A stretch of DNA of 21,149 nucleotides from a virus. Positions within the stretch are counted from its first letter, which is position 1; each line of letters begins with the position of its first letter. Below the pieces are notes generated by a model that was given only the letters and a program-made list of their open reading frames with translations, was not told where the DNA came from and did no database searches. A program made the position numbers and the translations under genes. Location: IMG/VR virus record IMGVR_UViG_3300021389_000190, positions 1-21,149 of that record. One strand, written 5' to 3'. Of this stretch, positions 15,123 through 21,149 are shown in pieces.

Positions 15123-16894
15123 TGAGCTTTGCCAGTGGATTCTACGGACGTGTTGCAGACAACATGCAAGACAAGAAACAGTTTATCCGCCAGCGGGTAG
15201 AGGAGGATCGTCTATACCTCCGTCAACAGGGGCTTCAACGTCAAGCTGCTGTTACTGAGCAGAAGACTAGGTACCAACAAGCTACCGAGCAGTTGATGCG
15301 TATCCGAGGTGTAGACAAGGACCGTGTACTAGCTGCGCTAGAAGCAGACCCTGATGGTATCCTTGACTTGGCTAATCGTGACTATACCACTGGCTCCGAG
15401 ATCAACACAGTGCTAGAAATCTACGGCGACACAGAAGCTTCAGGGAGTCTCACAGATATCCTTGGTAAGGTTATGCCTGCCTTCTCTGCGCTGCCTGCTG
15501 ATGCTGATCCTACAACTGTAAAGCGTACAGGTATCGCTGCTTGGCTTGGTCTTGACACAGAGACAGAACTGAACGAACAGGTATATAGTGCACAGATTGT
15601 TGGTGGTATGACTGGTGATCAAATCCTTGCAAGCATGAACATCCCTGTCACTGCACAGGGTACTGGTTCTCGTGGTATGAACTACGAGGCGGTAGAGGAG
15701 TTGTCAGAACCACAGAGACAGTCACACTTCAATGATATGATTCCAGAGTATGACGCTATGCTTGAGGCGGAGATAACTAAAATCCAGGAACTACCCCTAT
15801 CTGACGAATTTACAGCAGCCGACAAGATGGAGCAGATTAAAGAACTTCGTGATCTTGGTACAGGTCCTGTTGATACACGTCTACAGAAACTGTTGGAGAA
15901 GTTTGGTCCAACAGATAACTCTAACGCATTCTTTGATCGCTTTGGTGAGGGTCTCTTTGGCCCAGGTATGGCTCGGTTCTTCTCCGCCACACAAGAAGAT
16001 AACCCAGAGGATACTCAGGACCCTAATGTTATTACTACGACTGAGCTACCAGCAGCACCTGTCGAGGTTACATCTGACGAGGAAGCTCTGGACGCAATGC
16101 AGATTGCAAAGGCTAATGGAGAGACTTCTATCACCCTTATTCAAGACGGTGTTGAGTCAACTGTTGACCTAACAGCTATTGAAGAAACTGATGATGACAT
16201 CGTAGACGTAGTTATTGACCCTGAAGAACCTAACATGATTACTGTTACTACTCGTCGTGGGGAAACTGTAACGAAAGAAGCTCATCCAACCTTTATAGAT
16301 GGCCTAAGACTAATCTGGAATAAATCAGGCGGAGGTACGTCTGGTTCTGGTCGCAATAGATCGAACGAGAGAGCAAATGTAGACTCTGCTAACCCTGAGT
16401 CTACACCTGAACCTACTGTCGATGAGGGTCCAGTAGATACCTTTGAAAGTGCTTTACCTCTTGATGGGATGCCCAACCAACCAAGATCAGGACCTTCGAC
16501 TAGACCTACCGTAGGGCGGAGAGGACCATCTGTAGCACCTGAACCTACTATCGACGAGGGTCCAGTAGATACCTTTGAAAGTGCTTTACCTCTTGATGGG
16601 ATGTCTAGCCGACAAAGATCAGGACCTTCGACTAGACCTATCGTAGGACGGAGAGAACCATCTGTAGCACCACGAGTTCGACCTGAGTACTTAGAGCAGA
16701 AAAACAAATTGGTTACACAGGTAGAAAGACTGGGTGATCAACGATTAACCAACGCAGTTAAAGGTATTGACTTGAGTGCAAGCGGTAGGATACGTCGCCG
16801 TGAAATCGACTCTATTGTCAGGGGTCTTAGACAGCGTAATCAAACACCAGAAGTTATCTCACTAATTGAGGCCCTAATGGAAATGCGAGGATAA
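15122..16894 (+). CDS. Internal virion protein with tandem-duplicated linker
   Basis: A 590-aa protein starting in a TAATG overlap. The N-terminus (residues 1-65) is a charged coiled coil (MQDKKQFIRQRVEEDRLYLR). Residues about 66-300 are mixed helix with GVDKDRVLAALEADPDGILD. An acidic stretch (near 300-385) follows, then a Ser/Gly/Arg-rich linker and a Pro-rich region holding two copies of a 44-residue unit (residues 430-517). The end (residues 520-590) is again helical and basic. It sits between the small acidic protein and the largest virion gene, the usual place of a core or ejection protein in short-tailed phages. I do not recognise an enzyme domain. Confidence 0.6.
   Translation: MSFASGFYGRVADNMQDKKQFIRQRVEEDRLYLRQQGLQRQAAVTEQKTRYQQATEQLMRIRGVDKDRVLAALEADPDGILDLANRDYTTGSEINTVLEIYGDTEASGSLTDILGKVMPAFSALPADADPTTVKRTGIAAWLGLDTETELNEQVYSAQIVGGMTGDQILASMNIPVTAQGTGSRGMNYEAVEELSEPQRQSHFNDMIPEYDAMLEAEITKIQELPLSDEFTAADKMEQIKELRDLGTGPVDTRLQKLLEKFGPTDNSNAFFDRFGEGLFGPGMARFFSATQEDNPEDTQDPNVITTTELPAAPVEVTSDEEALDAMQIAKANGETSITLIQDGVESTVDLTAIEETDDDIVDVVIDPEEPNMITVTTRRGETVTKEAHPTFIDGLRLIWNKSGGGTSGSGRNRSNERANVDSANPESTPEPTVDEGPVDTFESALPLDGMPNQPRSGPSTRPTVGRRGPSVAPEPTIDEGPVDTFESALPLDGMSSRQRSGPSTRPIVGRREPSVAPRVRPEYLEQKNKLVTQVERLGDQRLTNAVKGIDLSASGRIRRREIDSIVRGLRQRNQTPEVISLIEALMEMRG
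16409..16672 (+). repeat. 132-bp tandem duplication (two copies)
   Basis: Copy 1 is 16409-16540 and copy 2 is 16541-16672, head to tail and in frame. The encoded units both contain DEGPVDTFESALPLDGM, then RSGPSTRP and SVAP. I count 37 of 44 residues identical, with four of the seven changes in one short patch (PNQP against SSRQ). Most base differences elsewhere are single changes, which marks the duplication as fairly recent. Confidence 0.9.
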
Positions 16895-16895
16895 T

Positions 16896-19800
16896 ATGGT
16901 AACCTACGCAGAGGCTTTACGCCAAGCTAGACAACCCGAGGAACAAAGCACAGCCTCATCTGGTGTATCTTCACTATTGAATGATGACGGTTGGTCTGAT
17001 ATTGCTGAGTACATGGAAGACCGCGCTGGTATGACTGAGCGTGATTACTCCCGTGAGGAAATCAGAGATGCTTATGTCAACTCTATGCGTGGCTTCAATG
17101 CAGGTAACTCTGTTGATGTCGTTCAAGAGATGTCGTACCTGTACCGTGGTGATGGTGAAGAACTAACACAACGCAGGAACATTGCTGCTCGTGCCTACGA
17201 GCGTTGGGACTCACTTGACGGTGCGTTCACTGACTCTACTTTCGGTGAGAAGGCTGATGCTGTTGGTGACTACGCTAGAGCTATTATCCTTGACCCAGTA
17301 AACATTGTATCCCTTGGTATCGGTAAGGCTGGTGGTGTTGCAGCTACCCGTGCTTCTACCCAAGCACTAAAAGTTCTGGCCCAACAAGCTGGTAAGACAG
17401 CGGGACAAGAAGCTGCTAAACGTGGTGCTAACAAAGCTGCTGTCGCTTTAGCTGAGAAGGTTGCTTCACAAAGAGCACTTCAACTGTCTATGCAGGCACC
17501 TGCAGGTAGGGAGATTGCTCGTCGTGGTGGTATCGCTGATATCCTTAGTACTGGTGCTGCTGATGTAGCCACAGGTGTAGGTGTTGACGCAGGTATGCAG
17601 AAGGTAGACCGTATGACAGGACGTGCTGAGGAGTACAGTGCTGCTCAGGGTGCCTTGGCTGGTGTCGGTGGTATCCTAGGTGCTGGTGCTGCTGGCGCTA
17701 TGCTTGCACGTAAGGGTAGCAACCAACTAGCTAACACCACCACAGAGTGGGTACGTAGTAATCAGTTAGCAGAAGATGCTGTTAAAAAACTTCTCGATGA
17801 ACAGGGTAAGGTGAAGGCTGCTGCTGTAAACGCAAAGCTTGATGCTAAGAAAGCTGCTGAAGAATTGGATAGATTCCTTACACCGTTCAAAGAGATTGTA
17901 GAGCAAGGGAGGTTCTTATCTGAAGCTGGTGATGAAGCCTCTGAACTATACACTATGCAATCTACAAAAATATTCATTGCTAATGCTGGTGATATGTTTA
18001 GGGCTGGTGGTATTCCTATCGACAGGCTTACCGCATCCAAGGGTCAACGAAGGTCCGGTTGGTTGCATGACGTTGTTACTGACCCCAGCTTTCCCGATGA
18101 ACTCTACGACAAGCTAGAGGAAACACTACAACTACTGGTTCCTAAAGCGCCTGGAGGCAAGAAGGTGAAGCTAGGCAAGTGGCTAAAGGTGAACGGTGAA
18201 CAGTCTTCAGAAGCTGGCTCCCTATTACAAGCACAGGGTATGGCTAGTCGGTTAACGAAACAGATAAAAAAGGACCCCAAGAGTCTGACAGGTGACGTAG
18301 CCTTAGGTCAAGCTCTTGCAGATGCACCTTCTGATGCAGTTAAGGAAGCTGTCAAAGAGAGTAAGATCTCCGCCTTCCAACACACCTACATCCGTATGCT
18401 TGTTACTAACCCTGCCACTACAGCACTAAACGTAATGGGTTGGGGTCAAGCCTCAGCACTACAAAGCTCTGCGGATATGCTCCGTGGTGCTCTCTACGGT
18501 GGTACTGCTGTACTCAATGGGTTGATCGGTCGTAAGGACAGCTACTCTAAGTTTGCTGAGAAGGCTACCCTTATGGCTGGTCTTCAGAGACAGAAGTTCC
18601 GTAACCTTGCTGACCCATTTGGTACTCAAGAAGAAGTACTAGACTACCTGACGTACAGACCAAAGGCACAGGATGCACTGTTCCGTTATCTTGCTGGTGG
18701 TGTCGAGTCCGAAGACGTTATGAAGGAACTTAACCTACTGCCTGGTGAAAAGATCACTAAGACTGGGTTGAAGAAAGCCTTTGATGGTCTTCAGGTTGCC
18801 TACGGTGTGTCTGCTCAGGACATGTTGACTAAGACACAGGAGTTTGCGTACGCACTGGACAAGAACATCCGCCTTAAGTACGGTATGTCTTGGGCTGACT
18901 TCATGCGTCAAGACGACATCGCTGATATCCTTATGAACCCTAAACGTTCTAAGTACACAGACTACCTAGAGGTAGAAGGTGGTGCTGTAGAGGCTGCACT
19001 AGGTAACGTCTATGCGCGTAAGTACGGCCCTAAGCCAGGTGACCCTAAGAGTATGCTTAAGTTTGTTGCAGGTACTATCGAGGATGCACGTAACGTGCCT
19101 ATCCTTGGTGCCCTTGTACCTTTCGGACAGTTCTTCAACAACACTGTTGCCTTCATGTACGACTACTCAGGTGCTAACCTCGTCCTTAGTCCTTTCTTCA
19201 AAGGGTACAAGAACGTGGAAGACCCTATGGAGTTGTTCACTAAGGCTGCTGTTGGTTGGTCTGCCTTTGCTTGGGCTACATCCGAAGAGGAACAGAACCT
19301 TGAGGATGGTCTAGCTTGGCACGAGTCTCGTGGTCCTGATGGTCAGGTAGTGACACGTATGTACGACTACCCTCTGTCATTCTGGAAGATGGTTGGTCGT
19401 ATCGGTGCTCACATCAAACGGGATGGTGCTGTGCCTGTAGGCCTGTTCGAGGACTTCATGCAGAAGTTTGCAGGTCAAGATGTATTCCAGAACCTGGGTG
19501 AAGCTGCTGGTGCTGTGCAAATAGCTGTGCAGGACATGGCTTCAGGTGAGTCTGGTGCTACTCTGGATGCTGTAACCAATGCTCTTGGTGCTGCTACGAG
19601 TATGTATACCTCAGGTATGACACGCTTTGCAGACCCAGTTAACACAGCCCTAGCTTTTGCTGAGGGTGAGAACTACATTGAACCTACACGTAACATTGGT
19701 AACAAGCAACTCAACAACGCTCTACGCTACACTGACCAAATCTTTGATAGTCTTATCGGTCTGGAGAATATCCCAGGAACTGAAGGTTACCGTGTAGAGA

Positions 19801-20357
19801 AGGAAAGTGCTACGACAGACAGAGACGTGGGCGCTGGTATGGAGCGTGTGTTTGGTGTACGTTCAGTATCCCCTGCAAGTAACATCCAAAGGTTGTTTAA
19901 CGATGTTGGTCGTCCTCAGTGGCAGACTGAAATGAGAGTAGGTAATCCAGAAGCACAGAACATTGTGAACGAGTACGTCTTCCCATACCTTGAGATGATG
20001 GCTACAGCTTTGTTTGAAGCAGGTACATGGGAAACACTAGACCTAAAGACCAAACAGAGAACACTGGATAAACTGCTAGGTAGTGATGGGGCTAGGGGTG
20101 CTGTGAGAGACATGCTCAGATCACAGGCTCCAGGGTCTGACCTTAAGAAGGCTGACCTTATCTGGCAGGTAACTGGTCTACGGTCCAGAGGTAAGGACAA
20201 CTACATGAGAACACTTGCTGACTTCAACATAAACGAAGAAGACTTAGCCGATATGGATGAGAACCAACTTGAAGTACTCATCTGGTTTATTAAAGAGAAC
20301 GCAGATGCAGGTGGTGACCTAGTGGACAACATACTAAACGATGCTCTAGGTCGATAA
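16896..20357 (+). CDS. Large internal virion (ejection) protein
   Basis: At 1153 aa this is the largest protein in the window and the last rightward gene. The N-terminal region has LLNDDGWSDIAEYMEDRAGM, NIAARAYERWDSLDG and DYARAIILDPVNIVSLGIGK, a pattern seen in giant internal proteins of marine podoviruses. Residues about 150-205 are Ala/Lys-rich helix. Residues 252-271 form a glycine-zipper-like apolar stretch (GALAGVGGILGAGAAGAMLA), and another apolar stretch lies near 735-770. The C-terminal 400 residues are long helices. By length and position it could be the T7 gp16-like component ejected to carry DNA across the envelope, though I see no transglycosylase motif. It starts one base after the preceding stop (GAGGA site). 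Confidence 0.7.
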   Translation: MVTYAEALRQARQPEEQSTASSGVSSLLNDDGWSDIAEYMEDRAGMTERDYSREEIRDAYVNSMRGFNAGNSVDVVQEMSYLYRGDGEELTQRRNIAARAYERWDSLDGAFTDSTFGEKADAVGDYARAIILDPVNIVSLGIGKAGGVAATRASTQALKVLAQQAGKTAGQEAAKRGANKAAVALAEKVASQRALQLSMQAPAGREIARRGGIADILSTGAADVATGVGVDAGMQKVDRMTGRAEEYSAAQGALAGVGGILGAGAAGAMLARKGSNQLANTTTEWVRSNQLAEDAVKKLLDEQGKVKAAAVNAKLDAKKAAEELDRFLTPFKEIVEQGRFLSEAGDEASELYTMQSTKIFIANAGDMFRAGGIPIDRLTASKGQRRSGWLHDVVTDPSFPDELYDKLEETLQLLVPKAPGGKKVKLGKWLKVNGEQSSEAGSLLQAQGMASRLTKQIKKDPKSLTGDVALGQALADAPSDAVKEAVKESKISAFQHTYIRMLVTNPATTALNVMGWGQASALQSSADMLRGALYGGTAVLNGLIGRKDSYSKFAEKATLMAGLQRQKFRNLADPFGTQEEVLDYLTYRPKAQDALFRYLAGGVESEDVMKELNLLPGEKITKTGLKKAFDGLQVAYGVSAQDMLTKTQEFAYALDKNIRLKYGMSWADFMRQDDIADILMNPKRSKYTDYLEVEGGAVEAALGNVYARKYGPKPGDPKSMLKFVAGTIEDARNVPILGALVPFGQFFNNTVAFMYDYSGANLVLSPFFKGYKNVEDPMELFTKAAVGWSAFAWATSEEEQNLEDGLAWHESRGPDGQVVTRMYDYPLSFWKMVGRIGAHIKRDGAVPVGLFEDFMQKFAGQDVFQNLGEAAGAVQIAVQDMASGESGATLDAVTNALGAATSMYTSGMTRFADPVNTALAFAEGENYIEPTRNIGNKQLNNALRYTDQIFDSLIGLENIPGTEGYRVEKESATTDRDVGAGMERVFGVRSVSPASNIQRLFNDVGRPQWQTEMRVGNPEAQNIVNEYVFPYLEMMATALFEAGTWETLDLKTKQRTLDKLLGSDGARGAVRDMLRSQAPGSDLKKADLIWQVTGLRSRGKDNYMRTLADFNINEEDLADMDENQLEVLIWFIKENADAGGDLVDNILNDALGR

Positions 20358-20390
20358 GAAAAGAGGGGAGAACCTTTCGGAACTCCCCTC
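20355..20390 (-). terminator. Intrinsic terminator for the leftward genes
   Basis: GAGGGGAG (20363-20370) and CTCCCCTC (20383-20390) form an 8-bp stem, with a possible further CC/GG pairing in the 12-base interior. Read leftward, the stem is followed by TTTTCTTATC, a good termination tract, only three bases after the stop of the last leftward gene. Read rightward it lacks a T-run, so it works mainly for the leftward message. Its tract overlaps the stop codon of the 1153-aa gene. Confidence 0.75.
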
Positions 20391-20393
20391 GTA

Positions 20394-20621
20394 TTACTCA
20401 TCTGTTTTTAACATGAGGTCAGCCCATAGGTTGGCCTCTTTTTTTATGTCCAACATTTGGTGTGGACTGATACTCCCTGGAGTTCTTGCTAACAGCCCAC
20501 CCAGGGCAACACCACAATAGTAGTCATGGGCTGTCATATTAACTCGTGGCCTACCCTTGGGTGGTGCCTGTGGTTTAGGGTCAGGGACCTTAGGTGATAA
20601 CTGTTGCTTCTTCCTCGGCAT
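20394..20621 (-). CDS. Small hypothetical phage protein (75 aa)
   Basis: A 75-aa leftward gene, last of its unit. The N-terminus is Lys/Pro-rich (MPRKKQQLSPKVPDPKPQAP) and the rest is a helical domain (MTAHDYYCGVALGGLLAR, then KKEANLWADLMLK). The pattern of an aromatic, small-residue helix followed by a second helix ending WADxML is one I have seen in many small phage proteins of unknown function. Its ATG overlaps the stop of the upstream gene by one base (TAATG on this strand), so translation is probably coupled. A rightward terminator is embedded near its 3' end. Confidence 0.6.
   Translation of the reverse strand: MPRKKQQLSPKVPDPKPQAPPKGRPRVNMTAHDYYCGVALGGLLARTPGSISPHQMLDIKKEANLWADLMLKTDE
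20415..20445 (+). terminator. Strong intrinsic terminator for the rightward structural operon
   Basis: GAGGTCAGCC (20415-20424) pairs with GGTTGGCCTC (20429-20438) over ten positions, two of them G-U in RNA, around a CATA loop. Seven T residues follow directly (20439-20445). It lies wholly inside the coding region of the convergent 75-aa leftward gene, where it encodes part of KKEANLWADL. It should end the long late transcript about 85 bases after the last rightward stop codon. Confidence 0.85.
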
Positions 20622-20806
20622 TAGTTCACCAGGTTTAGTGAGGGTTGTCGAGCATCACTATCTGCCTCAGCCATTTCTTTGGTGAGCAGTCCCTCCAGCT
20701 CCACAAGGGTGCTTACAAGGTTGGTGTTGTCTAGGCCAGGTAGCCCAGAGCTAACTAGTGTTTCAAAGATTTGGTATCGTACATTCATTTGTTGTTCAGG
20801 TGTCAT
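20621..20806 (-). CDS. Small hypothetical phage protein (61 aa)
   Basis: A 61-aa leftward gene with a strong ribosome site (AAGGAG, about eight bases before ATG) and its own promoter-like sequence just upstream. The product (start MTPEQQMNVRYQIFETLVSS, then LVELEGLLTKEMAEAD) reads as two or three short helices without Cys or membrane segments. I do not recognise a family. It is followed by the 75-aa gene in a one-base overlap, so the two are expressed together. Confidence 0.6.
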   Translation of the reverse strand: MTPEQQMNVRYQIFETLVSSGLPGLDNTNLVSTLVELEGLLTKEMAEADSDARQPSLNLVN

Positions 20807-20829
20807 TTAGTTCTCCTTCTGGTACGTTA

Positions 20830-20858
20830 ATAGTAAAGCAATCTAGGGTTGTTGTCAA
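20830..20858 (-). promoter_or_regulatory. Leftward sigma-70-type promoter
   Basis: On the minus strand, TTGACA (20858-20853), a 17-bp spacer, then TACTAT (20835-20830): a perfect -35 box with optimal spacing and a 4-of-6 -10 box. It overlaps the stop codon of the upstream 62-aa gene and would start transcription near 20823, giving a leader of about 17 bases that just includes the AAGGAG ribosome site. The design, a promoter placed on the preceding stop, is the same as at 2656. Confidence 0.6.
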
Positions 20859-21043
20859 GCAGGTTCACCCCACTCAACACACTCAAGGTCAGCTACGAAA
20901 GCATTCAGTGTAGCTGCGTATGCCCGAGCACCGTCAGCGTCACCGTAACAGGCTTCCATTGTAGGGTAAAAGATAATGCTGGGTTTAGCAGCACATACGG
21001 TTGGGTCGTCCAGTAGGCACATCAGTGCTAGTCCTGTAATCAT
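20855..21043 (-). CDS. Small cysteine-containing, probably exported or membrane-linked protein (62 aa)
   Basis: A 62-aa leftward gene with a very strong ribosome site (GGAGGAG a few bases before ATG). The N-terminus is apolar (MITGLALMCLLDDPTVC), followed by FYPTMEACYGD and ending LECVEWGEPA. Four Cys (9, 17, 32, 55) could form two disulfides, which would fit a periplasmic location, but the apolar segment is short for a signal peptide and lacks leading Lys/Arg. I have seen similar small Cys proteins in phages and bacteria of the Rhodobacterales; their role is unknown. Its ATG overlaps the upstream stop (ATGA). Confidence 0.6.
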   Translation of the reverse strand: MITGLALMCLLDDPTVCAAKPSIIFYPTMEACYGDADGARAYAATLNAFVADLECVEWGEPA

Positions 21044-21149
21044 TTCTCCTCCTCCATCATAAAGTTAGTTGTAAATTGGATAGCCTCTACTAAGGTGGAC
21101 ACTGCTTTACGGACCTCTTCCCATGCATTAGGCCCAGCCTGGTATACAA
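21040..21149 (-). CDS. 3' end of a leftward gene, cut by the window edge
   Basis: Only the last 35 codons are visible: reading leftward they give VYQAGPNAWEEVRKAV, continuing to FTTNFMMEEEK and a TGA. The frame is open to the window edge, while the other two frames on this strand contain stops. Its TGA overlaps the ATG of the 62-aa gene (ATGA) and its final Glu codons supply the GGAGGAG ribosome site of that gene, a sign of real coupling. The product cannot be named from this fragment. Confidence 0.6.
   Translation of the reverse strand, partial: VYQAGPNAWEEVRKAVSTLVEAIQFTTNFMMEEEK

Noticed and set aside
16282-16707. 141-aa minus-strand open frame with an internal repeat
   Set aside because: The repeat is only the reverse reading of the 132-bp duplication in the 590-aa gene; no start signal is present.
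12198-20357. An RTX toxin as partner of the HlyC-like enzyme
   Set aside because: None of the large proteins contains the Gly-Gly-x-Gly-x-Asp nonapeptide repeats that define RTX toxins.
20391-20408. T-run at 20404-20408 as termination tract for the 20363-20390 hairpin read rightward
   Set aside because: It is 13 bases from the stem, too far for an intrinsic terminator; the rightward terminator is the hairpin at 20415.
1-21149. tRNA genes, CRISPR arrays, insertion sequences or integrase attachment sites
   Set aside because: I saw no cloverleaf-like segment, no regularly spaced repeats, no transposase or integrase frame and no long terminal inverted repeats.

Overview
The window is the structural (late) gene block of a short-tailed, podovirus-like, dsDNA tailed bacteriophage. 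Protein styles such as the GGM/GGL-motif protein, the [18 protein letters not shown] fibre modules, the PVVGTP repeat protein and the large ejection-type proteins are those I know from marine phages, so a marine alphaproteobacterial host (Roseobacter-like) is my best guess. The host is inferred, not shown. There is no tail-tube or tape-measure gene. Instead there is a P22-like adaptor and nozzle pair followed by a run of internal virion proteins, which argues for a short tail. Terminase and portal genes are not in the window and presumably lie to the left.

Layout, rightward strand. (1) Head, 4-4410: GGM/GGL-motif protein, acidic scaffold, a 248-bp leader with a promoter-like sequence and two hairpins, the major capsid protein, a small decoration-like protein, then a terminator hairpin. 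(2) First fibre module, 4475-6848: small structural protein, tail fibre, a beta-rich putative tip protein and a tail-assembly chaperone. (3) Tail core, 6857-10157: repeat protein, fibre-tail adaptor-like protein, gp4-like adaptor (carrying a full consensus sigma-70 promoter sequence inside its coding region) and gp10-like nozzle. (4) Second fibre module, 10162-11780: tail fibre plus a second chaperone. (5) 11785-12204: a TTG-started gene whose product matches the HlyC family of toxin-activating lysine acyltransferases, with both catalytic residues conserved. (6) Ejection/internal virion proteins, 12198-20357: a hendecad-repeat protein, a SleB-type cell-wall hydrolase, a small acidic protein, a 590-aa protein with a recent tandem duplication, and a 1153-aa protein.

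Leftward strand, 20394-21149: four small genes (one cut by the window edge), tightly packed with strong ribosome sites and one clear internal sigma-70-type promoter. The two transcription units converge. Each has its own intrinsic terminator, placed beyond the end of the opposing gene, so the two transcripts should overlap at their 3' ends.

How it fits together: scaffold and capsid build the head; adaptor and nozzle close it and form the tail; two different fibres with their own chaperones provide host recognition; the hydrolase and the large internal proteins probably open a path through the cell envelope. The most unusual element is the HlyC-like acyltransferase between the fibre and ejection genes with no RTX toxin in sight. 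The speculative but testable idea is that it lipidates a virion protein or a host protein.
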